Shown in pieces: positions 37,508 through 48,540 of a DNA stretch of 64,000 nucleotides. The translations under genes were made by a program, and so were the position numbers. The notes under the pieces were generated by a model that was given only the letters and a program-made list of their open reading frames with translations, was not told the origin of the DNA and did no database searches. Each line of letters begins with the position of its first letter. Position 1 is the first letter of the stretch. Source of the stretch: Spirochaetota bacterium (GTDB taxonomy: Bacteria > Spirochaetota > UBA4802 > UBA5550); contig JAGNKX010000014.1 in NCBI GenBank assembly GCA_017999915.1, positions 62,001-126,000 of the forward strand. Reading direction: 5' to 3'.

Positions 37508-39049
37508 ATGAAACGTTATAAATACTTTTATAGGCATCTTATGAGATCGCTGAAACAATGCGCGGCTGCGGCGGGCGTCCTTCTGGTGACAGTTGCCGCG
37601 GGCTGCAATACTGATCCACTCCTGACGGAGATAAAGACGAAAAAGCTTCTTGTCGTCCTCAAGGGCACCTACGAGACCAACAGCCCGCAACCGTGGAACA
37701 TGCCTACGCTGTGCGCGAACTATGATTCCACGGGCAAATGCACCCAGTATACGCCTGAGTATCTCTCCCTGATGCAGGACGATTCTGTATATGAATGCGC
37801 TGCCACGGAAGACAAGCTACCCACGTCGTTCATGGTCGATATCGCTGAAATCAGGCTGTGGGATACCCGCGGTAAATCGTATAAATATGCCAATTATCGC
37901 CAAACATTCGCTTCCGGACTGAATGATATTGATCCGCTCTTCAACGGTATCGGCTATCCGTTGAATAATGACGATATTCCGTCAAAGCTGTATCCCTATG
38001 CTCTTCTGTATATCCGTAAAATGCTCACGGATGGAGCCCAGACGTACGTGGCACGGGCGAACGGATGGGCATCCTCCCCGACATGGGATGTCTATCGTGA
38101 AGCTGAATTCCCCATTTACAATTTTAACGGGTTACAGATACATTCCTTTTATGATACGATACGCCTTGAAAGCACCTCTATCAATCGGGTGTATCCGCTG
38201 GTGGTGCCCATCAATGACATGCTGACCGGCGGCGTCGGCATGGTGTATAATGGCAAGTTTTCCACGACCGTGCTGGAGATACGCATTCTCGTGAAGAATT
38301 ACATCAAGAAATACGAGCAGAGAACGTCTCTTCTCACCGATTACGGAGTGACCCATTTCTACGCTCTCTCCGATTGGGTCAATGACGTGGAAAGAGGGGA
38401 TACGGTCATAGGGGGGAATCTCCACGCCACGGCTCGCACCTATATTCCGGAGCTTGTCGGCAGGATAAGCGGTACCGTTCCGGCCGCCGCGGCCACCCCG
38501 GGAGTCCATGTGATCGCGATTCCGGCCGCGTCGGATATTCGATCCTATACCCTCAACAGGGACCCGTACTATTATTCAACAACCACGAGCGGCACCCTGC
38601 GCAGCAACAATCCGTGCAATCTGCCGAGAGCGCCCACGCAGTACACCGGCACCAGTATATATCAGGCCCTTGATTTTTTCCTGGAGACCGAATATTATAA
38701 GTACTCCTGGAACCAGAAGATCCCGGGCCCCTCGAATGTCTGTTCAAGCTATTCGCTGTACACCGCTCAATGGGACAAGTTTGCCGGCCTGGCCAACAGT
38801 TTCACCCTGCCCCAGCTGGCGGTGTATGTGCCGACCCAGGACGCCGGCGGCAATGCCACGAGCAGGCAGTTTGTGATCGAGAATGTCATGCCCGGCACGT
38901 ATAAGGTGTATTATGCGAACAGAGCCCCGGTCTATGGGACGCTCTATTATTATTACTATACCGACAAGGCAAGCGACGCATACGTGTGCGAGTTCAATCT
39001 CCTCGGCACGGTGACCGTCAGCATGGGATCCACGACCGCCGTCCCCTGA
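37508..39049 (+). CDS. Large Tyr-rich lipoprotein of unknown function
   Basis: 513 aa. A long basic start leads to a hydrophobic core and A-A-G-C, with Cys33 as the lipid anchor; Met12 at 37541 is an equally likely start. The mature protein is rich in Tyr, Ser and Thr, has paired cysteines (CANYDSTGKC, CNLP, VCSSY) and Tyr runs near the C terminus (YGTLYYYYYTDK). Surface display is plausible. No recognised domain. Confidence 0.7.
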   Translation: MKRYKYFYRHLMRSLKQCAAAAGVLLVTVAAGCNTDPLLTEIKTKKLLVVLKGTYETNSPQPWNMPTLCANYDSTGKCTQYTPEYLSLMQDDSVYECAATEDKLPTSFMVDIAEIRLWDTRGKSYKYANYRQTFASGLNDIDPLFNGIGYPLNNDDIPSKLYPYALLYIRKMLTDGAQTYVARANGWASSPTWDVYREAEFPIYNFNGLQIHSFYDTIRLESTSINRVYPLVVPINDMLTGGVGMVYNGKFSTTVLEIRILVKNYIKKYEQRTSLLTDYGVTHFYALSDWVNDVERGDTVIGGNLHATARTYIPELVGRISGTVPAAAATPGVHVIAIPAASDIRSYTLNRDPYYYSTTTSGTLRSNNPCNLPRAPTQYTGTSIYQALDFFLETEYYKYSWNQKIPGPSNVCSSYSLYTAQWDKFAGLANSFTLPQLAVYVPTQDAGGNATSRQFVIENVMPGTYKVYYANRAPVYGTLYYYYYTDKASDAYVCEFNLLGTVTVSMGSTTAVP

Positions 39050-39161
39050 TGCTCTTCCGGTTCCGCGAAAATAAAAAAAAGCCCCAATCAGATTAATTTA
39101 ATTGACCACACCAGGCATCTTCTTTAATTAGGATTAACACGTGTCCTGTGCGCGGTGTCGT

Positions 39162-39179
39162 CGGCGGTGTCAGCCGCCG
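39162..39179 (+). promoter_or_regulatory. Small GC hairpin before lysC
   Basis: CGGCGG/CCGCCG with a 6-nt loop, 26 bp before the start. It is too small for a lysine riboswitch. Confidence 0.3.
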
Positions 39180-39204
39180 TGCAATGAATTGTTGGGGAAC
39201 CACT

Positions 39205-40434
39205 ATGTCAGATCTGAAAATTATCGTTCAAAAGTATGGCGGGACCAGCGTCGGCACGCCGGAAAGGATCAAAGCGGTAGCCGAGCGGATCAAGAGCTAC
39301 ATGGACAAGGGCTTTTCGGTCGTTGTGGTCGTGTCGGCAATGGGTAAAACCACGGATGAACTCATCACCCTTTCAAAGAGCATCACCCTGAAGCCGAGCG
39401 AGAGGGAAATGGACATGCTTCTGTCAACGGGTGAGCAGGTATCGATAGCTCTTCTCGCCATGGCCCTCCATGAAATCGGGATAGACGCCATATCATATAC
39501 CGGCTCGCAGATCAAGGTTCTCACCGACGGTAATTTCAGCAAGGCCAAGATCGAGAGCATATCGACAGAACGGATAATCAAGTCCCTCAAGGAAAAAAAG
39601 GCGGTCATCGTCGCCGGATTCCAGGGCATCGACAGCGATGAGAACATCACCACGCTCGGCAGGGGAGGATCGGATACGTCTGCGGCCGCGCTGGCCGCAG
39701 TCCTGGGCACCAGGGACTGCGAGATCTATACCGATGTCGACGGCGTGTACACCGCCGATCCGAGGATCATAGCGCAGCCGGTCAAGCTGAAAGAGATCAG
39801 TTACGATGAGATGCTGGAGCTGGCCCGACTCGGAGCGGCCGTTCTGCACTCGCGGTCGGTCGAGTTTTCGAAAAAGTATAACATCCGGTTGCACGTTCGG
39901 TCAAGTTTTAACTACGAAGAGGGCACGGTCGTAATGCCCAAGGAGGAGATGATGGAGAAGTATGTTATCAGCGGTGTGACCGCAAAACGCGATGAAGCCA
40001 AGATTACCATTCGAGATATACCGGACCGTCCGGGCATAGCGGCGCGGCTGTTCAGCATCATGGGCGAAAACAAGGTTTATGTAAACATGATCGTGCAGTC
40101 GACCGGAAAGGACAACAAGGCGTCCATATCGTTCACCGTACTGAAAAACGATATGGATAAGGCCCTGAAGCTGTCGGAAGTACTGAAAAAGGAGCTCGGC
40201 GCCAGTTCCATAGAGTCGAAGCAGGATATCGCCATCGTTTCAGCCGTGGGCGTCGGGATGCTATCGTCCTACGGCGTGGCAGGAAAAATCTTCCAGATGC
40301 TCTCGGACCAGAATATCAACATCGAAATGATATCCACGTCGGAGATAGGCATCTCCTGCGTCATCGACGATATTTACGCCGAGCTAGCCCAGAAGGTTAT
40401 CCATAAGGCCTTTATCGAAACGGAGCAGAAATAA
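39205..40434 (+). CDS. lysC: Aspartate kinase
   Basis: 409 aa from ATG 39205 (GGGGA site); the longer frame from 39148 is not conserved. The kinase domain has QKYGGTSVG and [14 protein letters not shown]; two ACT domains from about residue 270 ([18 protein letters not shown]) suggest feedback control by lysine or threonine. It phosphorylates aspartate, feeding diaminopimelate, lysine, threonine and methionine. It is coupled to ddl by a TAATG overlap, tying precursor supply to peptidoglycan synthesis; dapF lies further on. Confidence 0.95.
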   Translation: MSDLKIIVQKYGGTSVGTPERIKAVAERIKSYMDKGFSVVVVVSAMGKTTDELITLSKSITLKPSEREMDMLLSTGEQVSIALLAMALHEIGIDAISYTGSQIKVLTDGNFSKAKIESISTERIIKSLKEKKAVIVAGFQGIDSDENITTLGRGGSDTSAAALAAVLGTRDCEIYTDVDGVYTADPRIIAQPVKLKEISYDEMLELARLGAAVLHSRSVEFSKKYNIRLHVRSSFNYEEGTVVMPKEEMMEKYVISGVTAKRDEAKITIRDIPDRPGIAARLFSIMGENKVYVNMIVQSTGKDNKASISFTVLKNDMDKALKLSEVLKKELGASSIESKQDIAIVSAVGVGMLSSYGVAGKIFQMLSDQNINIEMISTSEIGISCVIDDIYAELAQKVIHKAFIETEQK

Positions 40435-41534
40435 TGCTCACCGTGGGAGTCCTTTTCGGGGGGCGGTCGGGCGAACATGACGTCTCCCTCTGCTCGGCCG
40501 CGTCAGTGGTCGCGGCCATGGACCCCCGGAAGTACAAGGTGGTGGCCATCGGCATCGACCGGGACGGCCGGTGGTACGTGCAGGAACGCCCCGCCATTGT
40601 CGACGACAAGGATTTCGGCCGCATCCTGAAGCTGGAAAAAAAGGGTACCTGGTTCGTCAATCACTTCGAAGATAAGAACAAGCTGGTCCTGCATAATGCC
40701 GATGACAACACCACGGTGTCCGTTGACGTCGTCTTTCCCGCGGTCCACGGCACCTACTGCGAGGACGGCACGCTCCAGGGGCTCCTGGAGCTGGCCATGG
40801 TCCCCTACGTGGGGGCCGATTCTGTAGGCTCCTCGGTCGGGATAGACAAGGACATCACCAAGCGTCTGTTGCGCGACATCAGGATTCCAGTGGTGCCGTG
40901 GAAAACCATCTTCCGGGAGGAGTGGGAGCGCGATTCGGCGGCCGTTATGCGGTCCATCAGGGAAGACATCCCGCTGCCTCTCTTCGTGAAGCCGGCGCGG
41001 ACCGGTTCGTCGGTGGGTGTGAAGAAAGTGAAATCCGATGCCGACCTGGCCGACGCCATAACCTTCGCTTTCCAGTACGACACCAGGCTTCTCATCGAAA
41101 AGGGGATCAATGCCCGGGAGATAGAATGCGCCGTACTGGGCAACAATGATCCGCAGTCCTCCGTACTCGGCGAGGTTAAGACCCGCCACGAGTTTTATTC
41201 CTACGAGTCCAAGTATATCGATCCGGAGGGCGCAGAGCTGGTGATCCCGGCGGTCCTCGATGAAGAGACCGCCTCCTCAATCCGCAAGTCCGCCGTCGAA
41301 GGATACCGGGTCCTCTGCTGCGGGGGCATGGCCCGCGTGGACTTCTTTCTGGACAAAGATACCGGCGCGTATTATCTTAACGAGATCAACACGCTTCCCG
41401 GGTTCACCAGCATAAGCATGTACCCCAAGCTGTGGGCTAACACCGGCATTGACTATTCCTTACTCATCGATCGGCTGATCGATCTCGCACTCGAACGTCA
41501 CCGCGCCAGGATGAGCATCCGGACGGAACGATGA
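40434..41534 (+). CDS. ddl: D-alanine--D-alanine ligase
   Basis: 366 aa ATP-grasp enzyme. GGRSGEHDVSLCSA is the N-terminal signature, DGTLQGLLELAMVPYVG and GSSVGVKK follow, and the metal-binding end NEINTLPGFTSISMYPKLW is intact. It makes the dipeptide for UDP-MurNAc-pentapeptide. Overlaps its neighbours by 1 and 4 nt. Confidence 0.96.
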   Translation: MLTVGVLFGGRSGEHDVSLCSAASVVAAMDPRKYKVVAIGIDRDGRWYVQERPAIVDDKDFGRILKLEKKGTWFVNHFEDKNKLVLHNADDNTTVSVDVVFPAVHGTYCEDGTLQGLLELAMVPYVGADSVGSSVGIDKDITKRLLRDIRIPVVPWKTIFREEWERDSAAVMRSIREDIPLPLFVKPARTGSSVGVKKVKSDADLADAITFAFQYDTRLLIEKGINAREIECAVLGNNDPQSSVLGEVKTRHEFYSYESKYIDPEGAELVIPAVLDEETASSIRKSAVEGYRVLCCGGMARVDFFLDKDTGAYYLNEINTLPGFTSISMYPKLWANTGIDYSLLIDRLIDLALERHRARMSIRTER

Positions 41535-42181
41535 CCGTGGACGCCATTCTCTTCGACATGGACGGCGTCGTCGTCGATTCCATGCGCGTTCACGCCGACG
41601 CGTGGAAGAGCGTCCTCTCCGAATATGGCCTCGAATGCGACGACATCGACATTTTCCGGCGGGAGGGGATGTCGGGCCGCCAGTCGGTCGAGGATATTTT
41701 CATTGAAAAGCAGCGTCCCTTTCCCGGAGAGGAAGAATTCGCGGAGCTTCTCGCAAAAAAGCACCATTTCTTCGAGCAGCACCGAATAACCCTCTTCCCC
41801 ATTGTCGAGGAAATACTGGCATGGGCGGCAAGCAGGGGCATGGGCCTGGCCCTGGTGACCGGTTCACTGATGCGGTCTGTCCGGCACCTGCTGCCCACTG
41901 ATACGCTTTCGCGGTTCGGCGCAGTCATAACCGCCGAGGATGTTATAAAGGGAAAGCCGGACCCGGAGCCTTACCTCAAGGCCCTTGACCGCCTCGGTGT
42001 CAGTGCGGAGCGCTCGCTGATCATAGAGAACGCCCCGATGGGCATCCGCTCGGCACGGTCCGCCGGCGTGGCGTGTTACGCCATTACAACAACGCTTCCG
42101 GCAAGTTTTCTCTCCGAGGCCGATAAAATATTCGGTAATCACGACGATCTCTTCAAGTATTTGAAATCGACGATCCGGTAA
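41531..42181 (+). CDS. HAD-superfamily phosphatase (beta-phosphoglucomutase-like)
   Basis: 216 aa, ATGA overlap with ddl. FDMDGVVVDS carries the nucleophile and acid Asp, VTGSL motif II, and KGKPDPEPYLKAL plus ENAPMGIRSA motifs III and IV. A helical cap follows motif I, as in subclass I. Substrate cannot be told. Confidence 0.85.
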   Translation: MTVDAILFDMDGVVVDSMRVHADAWKSVLSEYGLECDDIDIFRREGMSGRQSVEDIFIEKQRPFPGEEEFAELLAKKHHFFEQHRITLFPIVEEILAWAASRGMGLALVTGSLMRSVRHLLPTDTLSRFGAVITAEDVIKGKPDPEPYLKALDRLGVSAERSLIIENAPMGIRSARSAGVACYAITTTLPASFLSEADKIFGNHDDLFKYLKSTIR

Positions 42182-42340
42182 CAGCTCTGTCGAGAACACG
42201 AATCATTCCATCCTGATTTTTTAATTGACAGTGCCACTTTTATCCCATTGTTTTGATTAAAAGTCGGAATGCGGCGGTACCATGAGTACCCATTAATCGG
42301 GCCCTTCGCTGACCGGTCATCTCCACCTTCAGGGGACTCT

Positions 42341-43225
42341 ATGGCAACAAATAGTTCAGAAAAGCGGAACGCGAAACGGGCCGAGCGCCGGATCAAACGC
42401 GGTGAAAAAAGGGCAGCCAGGGGAAAGGGCACCGGAAAGACACGCAGGGCCATCGGCGATTTCATAGTTAAAAAGCGTTCCATTGTTCCCAACATGATCA
42501 CTATGTCGAATATGACCATGGGTTTTTTCGCCATCATTCTGGCCGGGAGGGGCGACGCGAAGTCCCTGGCTGTGGCCGGCATTATGGTGTTCCTGGGTAC
42601 CCTCTTTGACGCAGTGGACGGCGCAGTCGCCAGGGCCATGCACGTTGAAAGCTCCGTGGGGGTGCAGCTGGATTCACTGGCTGACGGCATCGCCTACGGC
42701 ATCGCTCCCGCCGTCATTGCATACCAGGCCTACCTTTCGAAGCTCCCATCGGGCGCCTCCATGATCGATTTCGGCATGTTCATCGCCCTGATCTATCCCA
42801 TATGCGCCATATACCGCCTCGCGCGGTTCAATATCGGGGCCGAGGAGGATGACCACACTCGTTTCAACGGGCTTCCGTCGCCGGCCGCGGGCATCGTCAT
42901 TGCGATGATCCCGGTCGTTGAAATCCCGGATTTCCTGTCTGTCATGAAAATAACGCTTACACTGCCATGGCAGGCTTTTATCGCGATCTACGTGGTTATC
43001 AGCCTGCTTATGGTGTCGTGGGTCGATTACAGCAAGGTCTTTCCCGACATTTACCGTATCGGAGGAAAACCCTTCCTTGTGCTGGCCATTATCATTTCGA
43101 TTCTCGCCATCGGTCTCATGAGTGCATGGGCGATTTTCGGCTTTATGTGCTTCTATACGGTGGTCGGCATTGTTCTGTACGTGATTAAACTGGTGAAGGG
43201 CGGCGGGTCCAAGGTATCGGTGTAA
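42341..43225 (+). CDS. pssA: CDP-diacylglycerol--serine O-phosphatidyltransferase
   Basis: 294 aa from ATG 42341 (AGGGGA site). After a very basic, Arg/Lys-rich N terminus (about 45 residues) comes a membrane protein with the CDP-alcohol transferase motif DG-x2-AR-x8-G-x3-D-x3-D at DGAVARAMH...GVQLDSLAD. It makes phosphatidylserine, precursor of phosphatidylethanolamine. The specific alcohol (serine) is inferred from overall pattern. Confidence 0.82.
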   Translation: MATNSSEKRNAKRAERRIKRGEKRAARGKGTGKTRRAIGDFIVKKRSIVPNMITMSNMTMGFFAIILAGRGDAKSLAVAGIMVFLGTLFDAVDGAVARAMHVESSVGVQLDSLADGIAYGIAPAVIAYQAYLSKLPSGASMIDFGMFIALIYPICAIYRLARFNIGAEEDDHTRFNGLPSPAAGIVIAMIPVVEIPDFLSVMKITLTLPWQAFIAIYVVISLLMVSWVDYSKVFPDIYRIGGKPFLVLAIIISILAIGLMSAWAIFGFMCFYTVVGIVLYVIKLVKGGGSKVSV

Positions 43226-43243
43226 TTAATAGAGGTGGTTACC

Positions 43244-44431
43244 ATGAGCAGTGATTCCATAGTCATTATCGGCGCGTCAGCCGCCGGCATTTCCGCGGCC
43301 CGCGAGATCCGCGGCATCAATAATGATATTCAAGTGGATATATTCTCAGAGGAGACGCATTTCCCCTATTACAGGCCCTATTTAACAGAGTATATCGGGG
43401 ATGAGGCCATTGAAAAGAGGAGCAATTTCTACTTGAATCCTGAAAGCTGGTATGCGGAAAAGAAGGTGTCACTCCATCGCGGGGAAAGAATCGCCGCCGT
43501 TGATGCCGGGGCCGGAACGGTGGAGACGGAATCGGGAAAGAAGCATCCCTTCGGCAGACTTATCCTGGCCAACGGGAGCTCGCCTTTTGTGCCGGACCCT
43601 GAGGCCATCAAAAAGAAAAACGTGTATACGGTAAGGACAATCAGTGATGCGCGGAACGTTCACGCGCGGGCGCTGCAGAAGGGCCCGGCCATAATCCTCG
43701 GCGGCGGGCTCCTGGGGCTTGAGGCCGCCTATTCGCTCTCAAAGATGGGCCTGCAGGTCGCGGTTGTCGAAAGGAACGACCGTATACTGCCTCGCCAGCT
43801 CGATTCGGAGTGTTCCGCCATACTGGAAGGGATCATATCGAAAACAGGCGTCAGGCTTATCACCGGCAAAGCGGTTGAATCGATCACCGGCGGTGATCTC
43901 GCCGAGAGCGTAATCCTTGCCGGCGGGGAGGAGCTTCCGGCGGGCCTGGTGATATTCTCCATAGGCGTCAGGCCCAATGTGGACCTCGCCAAAACCGGCG
44001 GCGCACAGGTGAACCGGGCTGTTGTGGTGAACGAGCGCATGGAGACGTCCGTGCCGGGGATCTACGCCTGCGGCGATGTGGCCGAGTTCAACGGGAAAAA
44101 CATCGCCCTCTGGATGCCGGCATTGAAGCAGGGAAAGGTCGCCGGCTCCAACGCGGCCGGGAAGGAGGCCGTTTTTATAGACGAGGTATACCCGGCCATA
44201 CTCAATTCCTTCGGGACCAGGATATACTCGGTCGGCGATTTCTGCGTCGACAGGAAGGAAGGCGAGTTCAGGGTACACGAGGCCAGGGACGAGGAACGGG
44301 GGAATTTTAAGAAAATGTTCTTCGTCAATGACAGGATCGTCGGCCTGATTCTGATAGGCGATATTTCCGAGTCTCAGAAGCTGACCGCCGCCATCAAGAA
44401 TGGAACGGCCTACGGGGCCCTGGTGAATTGA
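43244..44431 (+). CDS. FAD/NAD(P)-dependent oxidoreductase, rubredoxin-reductase-like
   Basis: 395 aa from ATG 43244 (GAGGTGG site). IVIIGASAAGISAARE binds FAD, AIILGGGLLGLEAA binds NAD(P)H, GIYACGDVAEF closes the FAD site, and YYRPYLTEYI is typical of NADH-rubredoxin/nitrite reductase type enzymes. There is no CxxC redox disulfide. The electron acceptor is unknown. moaC follows after 12 bp. Confidence 0.85.
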   Translation: MSSDSIVIIGASAAGISAAREIRGINNDIQVDIFSEETHFPYYRPYLTEYIGDEAIEKRSNFYLNPESWYAEKKVSLHRGERIAAVDAGAGTVETESGKKHPFGRLILANGSSPFVPDPEAIKKKNVYTVRTISDARNVHARALQKGPAIILGGGLLGLEAAYSLSKMGLQVAVVERNDRILPRQLDSECSAILEGIISKTGVRLITGKAVESITGGDLAESVILAGGEELPAGLVIFSIGVRPNVDLAKTGGAQVNRAVVVNERMETSVPGIYACGDVAEFNGKNIALWMPALKQGKVAGSNAAGKEAVFIDEVYPAILNSFGTRIYSVGDFCVDRKEGEFRVHEARDEERGNFKKMFFVNDRIVGLILIGDISESQKLTAAIKNGTAYGALVN

Positions 44432-44443
44432 GCAGGTGAAGCC

Positions 44444-44926
44444 ATGAATGAGTTTTCCCATTATTCCAAGGACGGGACGCCGGTGATGGTCGATATTTCG
44501 GATAAGAAGATCACCATGCGCACCGCCAGGGCCGCGGGGTTTGTCCGGCTCCGGAGAGATACCCTCGACCTTATCGAAAAGCGCCTTCTCCCCAAGGGGG
44601 ACCTCTTCCAGATCGCCAAAATAGCCGGCATCATGGCAGCCAAGAGAAATGCCGAGCTGATTCCCATGTGCCATCCCCTGGCCCTATCCTATATAGACGT
44701 TGTAATTGAACTGGATTATGAGGGCTGCGGTGTCCGGATACGATCCGAGATACGCCTGGAAGGCAAGACCGGCGCCGAAATGGAAGCCCTCACCGCAGTT
44801 ACCATTGCTGCGCTGACCGTCTATGATATGTGCAAGGCCGTTGATAAATCCATGGTCATCGAGGATATTAAGCTGATTGAAAAAACCGGCGGAAAATCAG
44901 ATTTCTTAATCAATGACGGTAAATAG
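44444..44926 (+). CDS. moaC: Cyclic pyranopterin monophosphate synthase MoaC
   Basis: 160 aa. AELIPMCHPLALSYID, KTGAEMEALTAVTIAAL and YDMCKAVDKSM carry the catalytic residues. It converts the MoaA product to cPMP in molybdenum cofactor synthesis. No other mo genes are in the window. Confidence 0.95.
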   Translation: MNEFSHYSKDGTPVMVDISDKKITMRTARAAGFVRLRRDTLDLIEKRLLPKGDLFQIAKIAGIMAAKRNAELIPMCHPLALSYIDVVIELDYEGCGVRIRSEIRLEGKTGAEMEALTAVTIAALTVYDMCKAVDKSMVIEDIKLIEKTGGKSDFLINDGK

Positions 44927-45092
44927 ATACTTTCGGCCCCATTTTCATCATTATTACCAATTACAATCATTTTATAAGACATAATCCTCACAAATAGTAA
45001 ATATTTATATAAAACTTCTTATTTTTAATTCATTTGATTTGATTGCTAAAATTAGCTGAATTTTCAATTTATTTTAAAATAAATTTTAATAA

Positions 45093-45119
45093 TTGACAAA
45101 TACAGGCTGTAATTACATT
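45093..45119 (+). promoter_or_regulatory. Candidate groES-groEL promoter
   Basis: TTGACA (45093-45098), 15-bp spacer, TACATT (45114-45119). This would put CIRCE about 30 bp into the transcript. A second set, TTGATT (45119-45124) with TATTAA (45142-45147), would place CIRCE at the start site. Confidence 0.4.
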
Positions 45120-45154
45120 TGATTATCTGTGAAAATTTATATATTAATAAATTG

Positions 45155-45180
45155 TTAGCACTCGATTTAATGAGTGCTAA
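45155..45180 (+). promoter_or_regulatory. CIRCE element (HrcA operator)
   Basis: TTAGCACTC-N8-GAGTGCTAA matches the CIRCE consensus in both arms perfectly, and pairing extends to 12 bp (45152-45163 with 45172-45183). The spacer is 8 rather than the usual 9 nt. It implies HrcA repression of groES-groEL with heat induction; hrcA itself is not in the window. Confidence 0.93.
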
Positions 45181-45288
45181 CAAATGAACAAAATTATTGT
45201 AATTAATATATTAATTATCATATTAATATTTTTTTAATCTGAATACTTCTATACTCCTCCTGGATAGATAAAGGGAGGTGTTATAGAT

Positions 45289-45357
45289 TTTTCAGGTTTC
45301 AATAATATGTTCAAAATTGGGAACCTTAAAAATTTATTTTTCAAGGCTACCTGAAAA
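45289..45357 (+). promoter_or_regulatory. Long-range stem in the groES leader
   Basis: TTTTCAGGT (45289-45297) and ACCTGAAAA (45349-45357) are perfectly complementary across a 51-nt loop. Confidence 0.4.
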
Positions 45358-45375
45358 TCAACTTCTAATATGCAG

Positions 45376-45410
45376 ATTTTTTCTTCTGATTTAATTAAGA
45401 AGAAAAAAAT
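45376..45410 (+). promoter_or_regulatory. A/T hairpin before the groES ribosome site
   Basis: ATTTTTTCTTCT (45376-45387) pairs with AGAAGAAAAAAAT (45398-45410), one bulge, 17 bp before the Shine-Dalgarno. Its weak pairing could melt with heat, or it may be a terminator-like structure. Confidence 0.35.
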
Positions 45411-45439
45411 AATCACTTATGTTTTTAAGGAGGACGGAA

Positions 45440-45724
45440 GTGGCATTAAAACCTATAGGCGATCGTGTCGTTATCGAATTAATCGAGCAGGAAGCTGAAA
45501 AAGTCGGCTCCATCTTTGTTCCTGATACGGCAAAAGAAAAACCCCAGCAGGGTAAAATAATTGCCGTCGGCCAGGGGAGGCGTGACGGTAAGGATCTCAT
45601 CCCAATGACGGTGAAAGTCGGTGATACGGTTCTGTTCAGCAAGTATGGCGGAATGGAAGTAAAGCACGACGGAAAAGATTATTTGATCCTGTCGGAAAGC
45701 GATGTTCTGGCAGTGGTTGATTAG
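45440..45724 (+). CDS. groS: Co-chaperonin GroES
   Basis: 94 aa from GTG 45440 with AAGGAGG 6 nt upstream; the in-frame ATG at 45419 would include that site. [13 protein letters not shown], the mobile-loop region and [17 protein letters not shown] are standard. Forms the heptameric lid of GroEL. Confidence 0.96.
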   Translation: MALKPIGDRVVIELIEQEAEKVGSIFVPDTAKEKPQQGKIIAVGQGRRDGKDLIPMTVKVGDTVLFSKYGGMEVKHDGKDYLILSESDVLAVVD

Positions 45725-45733
45725 CCGTCATAG

Positions 45734-47413
<1,680 letters not shown>

Positions 47414-47443
47414 TATCTTCCCAGCAGAGAAATTCGCATCTCC

Positions 47444-47507
47444 CAATGGCCGGGTCATTCTACCTGGCCATTGTATTTTATAACGCGGCGGCAGCGCCGC
47501 GTTTTGT
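47444..47507 (+). terminator. Two terminators after groEL
   Basis: First stem: 47444-47455 with 47462-47473 (12 bp, one G-U), then TATTTTA. Second stem: AACGCGGCG (47482-47490) with CGCCGCGTT (47495-47503), then TTG. Confidence 0.85.
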
Positions 47508-47552
47508 CTCATGAGACAGGCGTTTCAGCGGTGACAAAAAGAAATAATACAG

Positions 47553-47562
47553 GTATCGATAC
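47553..47562. promoter_or_regulatory. Palindrome GTATCGATAC before the STAS/HATPase operon
   Basis: Perfect 10-bp palindrome 48 bp before the first gene, in the stretch expected to hold the promoter. A GTGACA hexamer lies 17 bp upstream. It could be an operator. Confidence 0.3.
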
Positions 47563-47610
47563 ATTGTTCCGATCATAGAAGAGGGCGAGTAGCCTCAGGT
47601 CCGCGGGAAA

Positions 47611-48531
47611 ATGCATGCCCGCCGGCCCGACAATAACGCGCTGGTGCCTATGACAAACAATGTAATAGTCGTGCCGAACCGTTGCAAGGACCAATATGAG
47701 TTCGAGTACCTGATCGACCTGCAGGAGAAAATACTGAAGGACGCCAGGGAACTGGACCTGTCGCGGATCTCCTTTATCGAGCCATATTCGATGCTATCGC
47801 TGCTGCTGATGGGAAGGAACTATCTGCGGAAAAGCGGCAACAGGCTCAGGCTCACCGGCATCCCCATCAACATTCACCAGTACCTGCACCGGATGGATTT
47901 CTTCGAGACCGGCGTGTTCGACGTGCCCGAGCGGCTCAACGAGAAAATGCTCCTCAAGCGAAGCTCCTTCAGCAACCGCATACTGGAAATAACCGAGATT
48001 CCCAACAAGGAGCGCGAAAGCGTCCGCGTCATTACGGCCATCGTGGGCGTGTTCAGGAAGCGCGCCGCCCATATCCTCAAGTACTGGCTCACGGACCGCA
48101 TTATCGATTATTTTGTCACCGTCATATCCGAGATATGCCAGAACATCTACGAGCACAGCCTCGATTCGGGATACCTTGCCATGCAGACCTATACCATAGG
48201 CAAGGAAAACATCGTGAGGCTTTCAATCGGGGATTCCGGCATAGGGATACAGAAAAGCTTTGAATCAAGCGAGATCAGGTATGAGTCGCCGGCCCACCTC
48301 ATCGAGATGGCGCTCACGACGCCCCTGTCAAGCAAGAGGGAATTCGGGTACGGTCTCTGCCAGGTTAATGCCATCGTGGAGAAGCTGAAGGGTTCCATCT
48401 TCATCAGATCGGGCAACGCCTCCGTATCGACGCTGTACCACAAGAAAAGCGCCGGCGCGTCCTTTATCTTTCAAAAAAATGATCTGAGTCCCTTTGACGG
48501 AACACAGATTTCAATATCATTAATGGGATAA
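47611..48531 (+). CDS. STAS-like + HATPase (anti-sigma-factor-kinase-like) protein
   Basis: 306 aa; Met14 at 47650 is an alternative start. Residues about 17-110 look like an STAS fold: DLSRISFIEPYSMLSLLL occupies the usual core strand and helix, but the normal phosphorylated Ser is replaced (EPYS). Residues about 170-285 form a GHKL ATPase: N-box EICQNIYEHS, G1 box IGDSGIGI, G2 box FGYGLCQV. There is no His-phosphotransfer domain. This combination suggests a partner-switching kinase or ATP-dependent switch that acts on STAS proteins, such as the next gene product, 9 bp downstream. Exact role unknown. Confidence 0.78.
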   Translation: MHARRPDNNALVPMTNNVIVVPNRCKDQYEFEYLIDLQEKILKDARELDLSRISFIEPYSMLSLLLMGRNYLRKSGNRLRLTGIPINIHQYLHRMDFFETGVFDVPERLNEKMLLKRSSFSNRILEITEIPNKERESVRVITAIVGVFRKRAAHILKYWLTDRIIDYFVTVISEICQNIYEHSLDSGYLAMQTYTIGKENIVRLSIGDSGIGIQKSFESSEIRYESPAHLIEMALTTPLSSKREFGYGLCQVNAIVEKLKGSIFIRSGNASVSTLYHKKSAGASFIFQKNDLSPFDGTQISISLMG

Positions 48532-48540
48532 GAAGGGACC

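Larger units (their letters stand above)
44927..45439. other. 513-bp AT-rich control region of groES-groEL
   Basis: It contains a TTGACA at 45093-45098, a CIRCE operator (45155-45180), a possible anti-Shine-Dalgarno segment (45254-45280), a 9-bp stem (45289-45357) and an A/T hairpin (45376-45410). No ORF is credible. Confidence 0.7.

Noticed and set aside
39050-39204. Lysine riboswitch before lysC
   Set aside because: Only one 6-bp hairpin is present and the spacer is about 155 bp; no lysine aptamer features are visible.
44927-45092. Terminator after moaC
   Set aside because: Very AT-rich but no convincing GC stem with a T-run.
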